DNA of 64,000 nucleotides from Gammaproteobacteria bacterium (GTDB lineage Bacteria; Pseudomonadota; Gammaproteobacteria; Arenicellales; Poriferihabitantaceae), in contig JAUILZ010000014.1 in assembly GCA_030432755.1 (NCBI GenBank), forward strand, positions 49,266 to 113,265. Reading direction: 5' to 3'. A program made the translations under genes and the position numbers. Each line of letters opens with the position of its first letter. Within the stretch, counting starts at the first letter, position 1. Below are positions 56,804 to 64,000 of the stretch, piece after piece. Below the pieces are notes generated by a model. That model saw nothing but the letters and a program-made list of their open reading frames with translations. It was not told the origin of the DNA and did no database searches.

Positions 56804-59308
56804 ATGCCGATAAGCAGACTGCTGGCCCTGGCGCCGCGCCTCCTGTGGCGCGAGTGGCGCAGCGGCGAACTCACCATCCTGCTGCTCGCGCTGGTGGTTG
56901 CCATCGGCAGCCATACCGCCATCGGTCATTTCACCGACCGCATCAGCCGATCGATGGAGATCAATGCTCATCACGTCATCGGCGGCGACCTGGTGCTCGC
57001 CGGCAGCCGGCCATTCGATCCCGGGATCCGCGCGCAGGCGGCAAGCCTCGGCCTCGAAATTGCGCAAACCGCTCGCTTCGTGAGCGTGGTGACCTCTGGC
57101 GACGAACTGCTGCTGGTGGCGGTGAAATCCGTGGACGACGGCTATCCTCTCAAGGGCAGACTTCGGGTAACCCAGGAGCTGTACGGCGAAGAAGAAGTCG
57201 CCGATCAGGGCCCACCAGCCGGCGAGGCCTGGGTCGAATCCCGCGTCCTCCACGCGCTCGGGATCGGCGCCGGGGACAGCCTGCAGGTGGGTGAAAGTGA
57301 TCTCGTGGTGACCCGCGTTCTGACCTACGAACCGGATCGCGGCAACAACTTTTACAGCTTCAACCCGCGGGTGATGATGCACGCCTCGGACCTGGACGCC
57401 AGCGGCATCATTCAGCCCGGCAGCCGGGTATGGTATCGCGACATGTTCGCCGGCCCGCCGGAAGCGGTGGAATCGTTCCGCGGCTGGCTCGAGCCCACGC
57501 TCGAGCCCGGAGAACGCATCCTTGCCCTCGGCGAGGACCGGCCCGAGGTAAGTGAGGCGCTCGACAAGGCGCGCCAGTACACCGGGCTCGCGAGCCTGGT
57601 GGCGCTGCTGCTCGCCGCGGTGGCCATCGCCAACAGTGGCCGCCATTACAGCGAGCGTCACTACGATACCAGCGCATTGTTGCGCTGCCTGGGTTGCAGC
57701 CAGAACGACATCCTCGCCATCTACCTGTTCCAGTTGCTGGTGCTCGCGCTGGCCGGGGGCATCCTCGGCAACCTGGCCGGCTGGCTCGCGCAGTCGGGGC
57801 TGCTCGCGGCGTTGGGCGACCTGTTACCGGGCAACATCCCGGGACTCGGCTTTCAGCCGGTGCTGTCAGGCATGTTTCTCGGCTTCGTGGTGCTGCTCGG
57901 CTTCACCCTGCCCTCGATCCTGCGGTTGCGCGCGGTATCGCCGCAACGGGTACTGAGAAAGGATCTCGCGCCGCTGCCGCTGTCGGCTCGCCTGGTCTAC
58001 GGACTCACCGTGCTGCTGGTGACCGGCCTGATGTGGATGTATACCGGCAACGTGACTCTCACCGTGGGCATCGTCGCCGGTAGCGCGCTGGTGCTGCTGA
58101 TCGCGGGCGGCGCCATCGCCGGGCTGTTCGGCCTGCTCGCGCGGCTGCTTCCCCGGGTGCCGGTGGTGATTCGCGCCGGGGTGCGCAACTTCCTCCGCAG
58201 ACGGCGCGAGGCCGTGGCGCAGACCATGGCCTTCGGCCTCACCATCATGGCGATGCTGGTGGTGGTGATGCTGCGCACCGAGCTGATCTCGACCTGGGAG
58301 GAAACCATCCCGGAGGATGCGCCGAATCACTTCGTGCTCAATATCCAGCAGCACGAGACCGGTCCATGGGATGACTTCATGCGCGCCCATGCGCTTCCCG
58401 CCGATCCGCTCTACCCGGTGGTGCGCGGGCGCCTGATCAGGGTCAACGGCGCCCCTGTCACGGAGCACGTGAGCAAGGAGGACCGCAATGACGAGAGTAT
58501 CAACCGCGAACTCAACCTCACCTGGTCGGCGGACATACCGGCGGACAACGAACTCACAGATGGCCGCTGGTGGCCCGATACGTCCACCGATGAGCGTATG
58601 GTCTCCGTGGAAGCGGAGCTCGCCGAACGCCTCGGCATTTCCACTGGCGACGAGCTCACCTTCTTTACCGGCGATCGCAACTGGAGCGCGCGTGTCACCA
58701 GCCTGCGCACCGTGAAATGGGATAACTTCAATCCCAACTTCTACATGATCTTCAATCCCGGGGCGATGGACGACCTGCCCACGACGTGGGTCGGCAGCTT
58801 CTACCTCGACAGCGCGCAAAAGAAGATCCTGGTGGATATGATGCGCGCGTTTCCCTCGATCACCGTGCTCGAGATGGACGCCATCCTGAACCAGGTGAAG
58901 ACAATCATCGGCCAGGTCGTGCTCGCGGTGGAATCGATCCTTCTCTTCGTCCTGCTGGCGGGCTTCGTGGTGACCTTGTCCGCGATCCAGACGAGCATGA
59001 ACGAACGCCTCCAGGAGGGCGCGCTGGTGCGCACCCTCGGCGCGGGAAGGCGGCTGCTCCGGATCAACCAGTGGAGCGAATTCGCCAGCATGGGATTCCT
59101 CGCGGGACTGATCGGCGTCATGGGATCGGAGCTGGTCATTGCACTCCTCTATCGGCGCGTCTTCGAGCTTGACTACCAGCCCACCTGGTGGGCCTGGTTG
59201 ATGGTGCCCCCGCTGGCTGCTTTGTTGATCGGGATTGCCGGCACCTGGAGCAGCCGGCGGATACTGGCCCGACCGCCGATCACCATCCTGCGCGAGGCCG
59301 GTGCATGA
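56804..59308 (+). CDS. ABC transporter permease (YbbP type)
   Basis: The 834-residue protein has an N-terminal helix, a large periplasmic MacB-like domain (about residues 45-250), a first FtsX block of helices (about 260-440), a second periplasmic region (about 490-690) and a second FtsX block (about 700-830). This duplicated FtsX layout is that of YbbP. It follows the ATPase by 28 bases. The stop overlaps the next gene by four bases. Confidence 0.92.
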   Translation: MPISRLLALAPRLLWREWRSGELTILLLALVVAIGSHTAIGHFTDRISRSMEINAHHVIGGDLVLAGSRPFDPGIRAQAASLGLEIAQTARFVSVVTSGDELLLVAVKSVDDGYPLKGRLRVTQELYGEEEVADQGPPAGEAWVESRVLHALGIGAGDSLQVGESDLVVTRVLTYEPDRGNNFYSFNPRVMMHASDLDASGIIQPGSRVWYRDMFAGPPEAVESFRGWLEPTLEPGERILALGEDRPEVSEALDKARQYTGLASLVALLLAAVAIANSGRHYSERHYDTSALLRCLGCSQNDILAIYLFQLLVLALAGGILGNLAGWLAQSGLLAALGDLLPGNIPGLGFQPVLSGMFLGFVVLLGFTLPSILRLRAVSPQRVLRKDLAPLPLSARLVYGLTVLLVTGLMWMYTGNVTLTVGIVAGSALVLLIAGGAIAGLFGLLARLLPRVPVVIRAGVRNFLRRRREAVAQTMAFGLTIMAMLVVVMLRTELISTWEETIPEDAPNHFVLNIQQHETGPWDDFMRAHALPADPLYPVVRGRLIRVNGAPVTEHVSKEDRNDESINRELNLTWSADIPADNELTDGRWWPDTSTDERMVSVEAELAERLGISTGDELTFFTGDRNWSARVTSLRTVKWDNFNPNFYMIFNPGAMDDLPTTWVGSFYLDSAQKKILVDMMRAFPSITVLEMDAILNQVKTIIGQVVLAVESILLFVLLAGFVVTLSAIQTSMNERLQEGALVRTLGAGRRLLRINQWSEFASMGFLAGLIGVMGSELVIALLYRRVFELDYQPTWWAWLMVPPLAALLIGIAGTWSSRRILARPPITILREAGA

Positions 59309-61266
59309 TCGGTCTGCAACGAAGCTTCGTCCGATTCAACACCTGGCTCGAAAGCTACTGCCCGCCCTTCCCCGACTCCCTGCCGGGAAAGCCGCCGGCA
59401 ACGTTGATGGGGTTCGTGGGTTACTACACCTGGCCGTTCTGGCCGCTGATCCTCGTCAGCTCGCTGTTCGCCATCCTGATCTCGCTGATCGACGTTTACC
59501 TGTTTTCGGTGGTGGGCAACCTGGTGGACTGGCTCTCCGCTTCGGACCGGGACAGTTTCTGGGAAACCTACCGCACCCGGCTGATCGCTATCGCCGCGCT
59601 GGTGCTGTTGGTGGTGCCCGGGCTCAAGTTCGTCTACGAGAGCATCGTCCACCAGGGACTACTGGGCAATTTCGCCATGCGCACGCGCTGGCAGGCGCAT
59701 CGCTACCTGCTGCGCCAGAGCGTCGAGTTCTTCCAGAACGACTTCGCCGGCCGCGTGGCGGCGAAGATGATGCAGACCTCCCTCGGCGTGCGCGACGCGG
59801 TGATCAAGGTCACCGAGGTGCTGCTCTACGTGGTGGTGTACTTCACCAGCGCGATGATCCTGTTCGCCACCAGCGACCTGCGCCTCACCGCGCCGATGCT
59901 GCTGTGGCTGGCGGGGTACGTACTGACGCTACGCTACTTCATTCCACGCATGCGCCGCATCTCCATGGAACAGGCGGAGGCGCGATCCATGGTCACCGGA
60001 CGCGTGGTGGACAGCTATACCAACATCACCACGGTAAAGATGTTCGCCCACGGCGCCGCCGAGGACGCGTATGCGCGCGAGGGCATGGAGGAATTTCTCG
60101 ACACGGTGTACCGGCAGATGCGCCTGTCGACGATACTGACCGTGGTGCTCAACTGGCTCAACGCCGGGCTGCTGTTTCTCGTGGGAGCGACATCGATCTG
60201 GCTGTGGCACCAGGAAACCGTCACCGTGGGAGCGATCGCGTTCGCCATGGGGCTGGTGATGCGTATGCAGGGCATGTCCCAATGGATCCTGTGGGAGATC
60301 GCCAGCCTGTTCGAGAACATCGGCGTGGTGCAGGACGGCATCGAGACCATCTCCCGGGATATCGACATCACCGACCGTGACAACGCCGGCGTACTCACCG
60401 TAAAGGGCGGCCACATCCAGTTCCACAACGTGGACTTCAATTACGGCAAGGATCTCGAGTCCGGCGCCGGCGGCGTCATCGAGGACTTCTCGCTGGACGT
60501 CGCGCCTGGCGAGAAGATCGGGCTGGTGGGACGTTCCGGCGCGGGCAAGTCCACCCTCGTCAACCTTCTGCTGCGCTTCTACGATATCGAGAGCGGACGC
60601 ATCGAGATCGACGGCCAGGACATTGCAGGCGTTTCCCAGGACAGCCTGCGGGCGAACATCGGCATGGTGACGCAGGACACCTCGCTTCTGCATCGCTCGG
60701 TGATGGACAACATCCGCTATGGCTCACCGGAGTCCGACGGCGAAGCTGCCATTGCGGCAGCGAAAAAGGCGCGCGCCCATGATTTCATCCTCGGTCTCGA
60801 GGACTTGAACGGCCGCAAGGGTTACGAAGCCCACGTGGGGGAACGCGGGGTGAAACTGTCTGGCGGGCAGCGCCAGCGGATCGCCATCACTCGCGTCCTG
60901 TTGAAGGATGCGCCCATCCTGATCCTCGACGAGGCCACCAGCGCGCTCGACTCGGAAGTCGAGGCCGCGATCCAGGAAAGCCTCTACGACCTCATGTCCG
61001 GCAAGACCGTCATCGCCATCGCCCATCGCCTGTCCACCATCGCACAGATGGACCGGCTCATCGTCATGGACCAGGGTCGCATCGTCGAAACCGGCACCCA
61101 CCAGGAACTGCTCGACAGCGGCGGCCTGTATGCCGACCTGTGGAATCGCCAGTCCGGCGGTTTTCTCGCCAGCGCGGACGCGTCGGCGAGGGATACCTTG
61201 CAGGGTACCGGGCATCCGCAACCTGTTGTTCAGGGCAATAGCCCTGGAGCGTTGGAGGGTGGATAA
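59305..61266 (+). CDS. ABC transporter with fused membrane and ATPase domains
   Basis: Residues 1-330 form a six-helix exporter domain and 365-620 an ATPase domain. Walker A is GRSGAGKSTLV, the signature LSGGQRQRIAI and Walker B ILILDEATSALD. The layout matches exporters of the MsbA/multidrug group. ATG at 59305 gives 653 residues and overlaps the YbbP-type stop (ATGA). Earlier in-frame starts lie inside that gene. Cargo is unknown. Confidence 0.93.
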   Translation: MIGLQRSFVRFNTWLESYCPPFPDSLPGKPPATLMGFVGYYTWPFWPLILVSSLFAILISLIDVYLFSVVGNLVDWLSASDRDSFWETYRTRLIAIAALVLLVVPGLKFVYESIVHQGLLGNFAMRTRWQAHRYLLRQSVEFFQNDFAGRVAAKMMQTSLGVRDAVIKVTEVLLYVVVYFTSAMILFATSDLRLTAPMLLWLAGYVLTLRYFIPRMRRISMEQAEARSMVTGRVVDSYTNITTVKMFAHGAAEDAYAREGMEEFLDTVYRQMRLSTILTVVLNWLNAGLLFLVGATSIWLWHQETVTVGAIAFAMGLVMRMQGMSQWILWEIASLFENIGVVQDGIETISRDIDITDRDNAGVLTVKGGHIQFHNVDFNYGKDLESGAGGVIEDFSLDVAPGEKIGLVGRSGAGKSTLVNLLLRFYDIESGRIEIDGQDIAGVSQDSLRANIGMVTQDTSLLHRSVMDNIRYGSPESDGEAAIAAAKKARAHDFILGLEDLNGRKGYEAHVGERGVKLSGGQRQRIAITRVLLKDAPILILDEATSALDSEVEAAIQESLYDLMSGKTVIAIAHRLSTIAQMDRLIVMDQGRIVETGTHQELLDSGGLYADLWNRQSGGFLASADASARDTLQGTGHPQPVVQGNSPGALEGG

Positions 61267-61269
61267 CGT

Positions 61270-62787
61270 CTAGCGACTGAGCGCCTCCCGCGACACCCAG
61301 CCGGTCTGCTCACCAAGATGAATCCGGAGCCACCTTCCCGATTCATCCAGGATCTCGACGATGTCGCCCTCGTTCATGACTGCGATGATGTTGTCCAGGC
61401 TGGTATCCGGGTCGAGCCGGACACGGGAGCCGTTCCGGGTCACCTTGTTGTCTGTGTCCGTATCGACCAGCGAATTATGGATCCAGCCATATACTGCTGA
61501 CGCCGTCGCCAGCGGAACCAGCGCGCCCTGGCTTTCCAGCGTCACATCCGCAGCCTCCACCAGCCTGCCCAGGGACCGGGCGTCGTTCCCGGCATCCGCA
61601 AACACCGTCAAGTCCGCCGGGGCTTTCAGCGCTTCCCCGGTCGGAGAGGGAGGTACTTCCACTCCCGGTTCCACCGCCCCCGCGCTGTCGGGTAATGGCT
61701 CCGGGTTGACGGGCAACGCGCGCATGTTCGCCACCGGACCAGCGCCGGCGACGATACCGGTGCGCACGGTCCGCACCCTGAGATCAACGTCTCCCTGGCG
61801 CATCCAGCCAAGGAAACGCGCGGGCGCGTTCACCTGGTACCAGCCGGGCTCTCGCGCCAACAGCGACAGTTTTTCGCCCCGGTTGACCATGCCGATGCGG
61901 TACACCTCGGGATCCACGACGGGCCTCACGTAAAGCCCCGCCTCCAGGGTCTGGACCTCGGCTTCGCGACCCGATACCCGCACGGCATCCGCGGATATCC
62001 AGCCGGGAAGACCGTTCTCGATGCGCACGTTGACCCAGCCGTTCTCCCTCCTCATCACCTCCACCGGGCTACCCGCGGCAAGGGCAAGCAGGGGGTCCTG
62101 CCTACTGGACGGAAGGGCATATACCGGCGCGTCGTCACGCTGCACGAGATTCGAGCCGCGTTCGACGTCCGCGCGCAGTTCGAGATCGAGGGGCAGCATC
62201 CGCGCGCGCAGCGCACCGGGGTCAGCCTCGACCATCGCCGTATCGTCGCCAGCCAGCAACGCCGTTGCCTCGGGGTTTCCGGCAGCCATCGCCTGCTCGA
62301 GCCAGCGCAGCCCATCCTCCGGTGTTCCCGCCCTCTCCTCGCCCGCAATGCCCAGGATTCCCAGGTTGACCTGCGCCGCCACGTTGCCGGACTGCGCTGC
62401 GCGTTCCAGCCAGTCAAAAGCACGCGTTTGATCGGCGGATCGGGACGAATACAGCAGCATCATGCCGAGGTTGTACTGGGCGCCCAGGTCTCCCGCCTCA
62501 CCCGCACGATCAAACCAGTAGAGAGACTCGCGAATGGCTATTTCCTCATCACTGGAGCCGTGGATCACGCCCAGGTTGAACTGCGCCGCCACGTTGCCCT
62601 GGTAAGCCATTTTCAACAGATTGCGAATGGCGCCCTCCCGGTCGCCTTCTTCGTACTCCCGGATAGCGATTTCGGCCAGGTTTACGGCAGTGTCATCCGC
62701 CGTCGCCGGTGGGAGCATGGCCGCGCCCAGCAACCACAGACAGGCTATTGTCCGTCCGCGTGCGGACCTGGATGAGAGACGTAGCAT
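61270..62787 (-). CDS. Secreted Sel1-repeat and SH3-domain protein
   Basis: A signal peptide (TIACLWLLGAAMLPPATA) is followed by Sel1-type repeats (about residues 35-180; for example AAQFNLGVIHGSSDEEIAI, GAQYNLGMMLL) and then several bacterial SH3-like domains (about 215-500; VNVRIENGLPGWISADAV, GWYQVNAPARFLGW, WLRIHLGEQTGWVSREAL). Sel1 repeats bind proteins and SH3b domains often bind peptidoglycan, so an envelope scaffold is likely. ATG at 62787 gives 505 residues. No clear Shine-Dalgarno is present. Confidence 0.82.
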   Translation of the reverse strand: MLRLSSRSARGRTIACLWLLGAAMLPPATADDTAVNLAEIAIREYEEGDREGAIRNLLKMAYQGNVAAQFNLGVIHGSSDEEIAIRESLYWFDRAGEAGDLGAQYNLGMMLLYSSRSADQTRAFDWLERAAQSGNVAAQVNLGILGIAGEERAGTPEDGLRWLEQAMAAGNPEATALLAGDDTAMVEADPGALRARMLPLDLELRADVERGSNLVQRDDAPVYALPSSRQDPLLALAAGSPVEVMRRENGWVNVRIENGLPGWISADAVRVSGREAEVQTLEAGLYVRPVVDPEVYRIGMVNRGEKLSLLAREPGWYQVNAPARFLGWMRQGDVDLRVRTVRTGIVAGAGPVANMRALPVNPEPLPDSAGAVEPGVEVPPSPTGEALKAPADLTVFADAGNDARSLGRLVEAADVTLESQGALVPLATASAVYGWIHNSLVDTDTDNKVTRNGSRVRLDPDTSLDNIIAVMNEGDIVEILDESGRWLRIHLGEQTGWVSREALSR

Positions 62788-62873
62788 GACCTCGGAAAAC
62801 AGGGCGTTTCGGCGATTATACCGACGGCGCCGTGGGCGTAACGCGGTATCACGGGCCTGGCCCGGCTCGCTTT

Positions 62874-63335
62874 CTACACAGGTAATCCCTTGTTCGGCGT
62901 CACGTTCCTGAGCTCGAAGCTGGAATGCAGATTGGTGACTCCTGGCAACCGGCTCAGCCGTCCCAGCAGGAATTCCTCGTAGTGCTTCATGCTGCGTACC
63001 ACCACCTTGAGCAGGTAGTCCTCGGCGCGCCCGGTCACCACGCTGCAACCCACCACCTCGGGGAAGCGCACCACCTGGCTTTCGAACTGCTCGAACTGCT
63101 CGTTGGTGTGCCGCTCCATGGTCACGCCGATATAGGCCGTGAGCGCCAGTTCGAGCTTCTCCGGGTCGAGCAGGACCATGGAACCGATGATGTACCCCTC
63201 GTCTTCCAGCCGCCGCACCCGCCGGGCGCAGGGGGTGGGGGACAGGTTCACCTGCGCGGCAAGGTCCAGGTTGCTGATCCTCGCATCCTGCTGCAGGAGG
63301 CGAAGAATCTTGCGATCGGTGGCGTCCAGCGTCAT
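62874..63335 (-). CDS. Lrp/AsnC family transcriptional regulator
   Basis: An N-terminal helix-turn-helix (TDRKILRLLQQDARISNLDLA, then LSPTPCARRVRRLEDEGYI) precedes the RAM ligand domain (about residues 65-145). It has 153 residues. It is divergent from leuA, with palindromes in between, so it probably regulates itself and leuA in response to an amino acid such as leucine. The start is ATG at 63335. Confidence 0.92.
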   Translation of the reverse strand: MTLDATDRKILRLLQQDARISNLDLAAQVNLSPTPCARRVRRLEDEGYIIGSMVLLDPEKLELALTAYIGVTMERHTNEQFEQFESQVVRFPEVVGCSVVTGRAEDYLLKVVVRSMKHYEEFLLGRLSRLPGVTNLHSSFELRNVTPNKGLPV

Positions 63336-63352
63336 TATGTAAATTTAGGGTA

Positions 63353-63408
63353 TTTCACCATTATGGGTGACATTGTAAACTATTTTCACCAATAAAACCC
63401 GAAAATAG
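63353..63408. promoter_or_regulatory. Palindromes in the lrp-leuA divergent region
   Basis: TCACC (63355-63359) and GGTGA (63366-63370) form one inverted repeat, and CTATTTTC (63380-63387) and GAAAATAG (63401-63408) another with a 13-base spacer. The AT-rich setting fits Lrp-family operators. A TATACT box at 63444-63449 is the likely -10 of leuA; its -35 is poor. Confidence 0.55.
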
Positions 63409-63487
63409 TCCGATTTTGGTGCCTAATGCTCCCGACAGCTCGATATACTGCCCCCCAGAATCAGAAATCCGCGATTTACACCCGATC

Positions 63488-64000
63488 ATGAGCACATTCG
63501 ATTACCGCAAGTACCCCACCGAGCGTTTCGGCCCGGTGAAGAAGGACCGCCGCTGGCCGGACCGCAGCATCACCCGCGCGCCCACCTGGTGCAGCGTGGA
63601 CCTGCGCGACGGCAACCAGGCGCTCATCGACCCGATGACGATCCCGAAGAAAATGCGGTTCTGGGAAATGCTGCTGCGTTGCGGTTTCAAGGAAATCGAG
63701 ATCGGCTTTCCCTCGGCGGCCCAGGTGGAGTTCGACTTCGCCCGCAAGCTGATCGAGGAGAACCGCATTCCCGACGACGTCACCGTGCAGGTGCTCACCC
63801 AGGCTCGCGAACACCTCGTCAAGCGCACGTTCGAGTCCCTGGTGGGGGTCAAGCGCGCCATCGTCCACGTCTATAACTCCACCAGCCGGGTGCAGCGGGA
63901 AAAGGCGTTCAAAATGTCGAAGGACGAGATCCGCCAGATCGCCGTGGACGGCGCCACCTGGGTGCGTGACTATGCGAAGCAGTACCCGGATACCGAGTGG
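63488..64000 (+). CDS. leuA: 2-isopropylmalate synthase, long type (3' end outside the window)
   Basis: LeuA condenses acetyl-CoA and 2-ketoisovalerate, the first committed step of leucine synthesis. The N-terminus [17 protein letters not shown] and [18 protein letters not shown], with the metal-binding Asp, identify the long (LeuA2) type, which normally has about 560 residues. Only the first 171 codons are present. [19 protein letters not shown] is also conserved. Confidence 0.95.
   Translation, partial: MSTFDYRKYPTERFGPVKKDRRWPDRSITRAPTWCSVDLRDGNQALIDPMTIPKKMRFWEMLLRCGFKEIEIGFPSAAQVEFDFARKLIEENRIPDDVTVQVLTQAREHLVKRTFESLVGVKRAIVHVYNSTSRVQREKAFKMSKDEIRQIAVDGATWVRDYAKQYPDTEW

Overview
The window is a GC-rich, densely coded chromosomal segment of a gammaproteobacterium. 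The evidence is gene content and order: miaB-phoH-ybeY-lnt, zapA-6S RNA-ygfA, dnaQ-rnhA-methyltransferase, surE-pcm-yqaA-nlpD, leuCD beside fimV, and hrpA. A TRAP transporter and a NaChBac-type sodium channel suggest a marine or saline, heterotrophic, aerobic lifestyle. This is inference, and the genus cannot be named from the sequence. No rRNA, tRNA, CRISPR array, complete insertion sequence or prophage was seen. Start codons are often GTG or TTG, and genes are commonly joined by 1-8 base overlaps.

Layout. 1-3920: the end of a TRAP solute-binding protein, then an extended DctQ and a very long DctM with a C-terminal coiled-coil tail. 3921-4259: a candidate 75-nt small RNA with consensus promoter, anti-Shine-Dalgarno loop and terminator. 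4260-6485: CHASE2-adenylate cyclase. 6510-11425 (minus): bioY, lnt, ybeY, phoH, miaB. 11514-12305 (minus): a DUF218/ElyC-type protein that appears to start at ATA or ATC, next to a MITE-like element (12318-12579). 12595-16566 (minus): hrpA. 16656-17663: Ldh-family reductase. 17686-21665 (minus): DUF302, cyclophilin, EVE protein, YmdB-like phosphodiesterase, 5-formyl-THF cyclo-ligase, 6S RNA, zapA and a ZapB-like small protein from one strong promoter. 21793-23737: SDR and MFS. 23776-27084: a lone response regulator divergent from a FecR-CHASE2-cyclase operon.

27164-28620 (minus): metZ behind a SAM-II riboswitch and terminator. 28638-30715: trpBA. 30709-32343 (minus): YciA thioesterase, AhpD-like protein, deoxynucleoside kinase (also without a canonical start). 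32551-35813: YciI-like protein, DUF455 protein, dnaQ, rnhA, methyltransferase. 35930-40475: dapE, glnS, sohB, gamma-carbonic anhydrase. 40548-47877 (minus): fimV, leuD, leuC, aroC, GST. 48003-48101: a palindromic repeat. 48174-49076: EamA transporter. 49090-55935 (minus): BacNaV sodium channel, stand-alone RAM protein, trpD, D-cysteine desulfhydrase-like protein, nlpD, yqaA, pcm, surE, tesA-like esterase. 56095-61266: YbbA-YbbP-type ABC system and a fused ABC exporter. 61270-63335 (minus): Sel1/SH3 protein and Lrp-family regulator. 63488-64000: start of leuA, cut by the window edge.

How the genes work together. Amino-acid synthesis is spread over several small units (trpBA, trpD, leuCD, leuA, metZ, dapE, aroC) with different controls: a SAM riboswitch for metZ and probable Lrp-family control at leuA. 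Cell-envelope and stress genes (lnt, fimV, nlpD, surE-pcm, YbbAP) form the other main theme. Signalling is represented by two CHASE2 cyclases. The most unusual items are the anti-SD small RNA, the two genes with apparent ATA starts, the SAM-II riboswitch in this lineage, the coiled-coil DctM, and the nlpD locus without rpoS.
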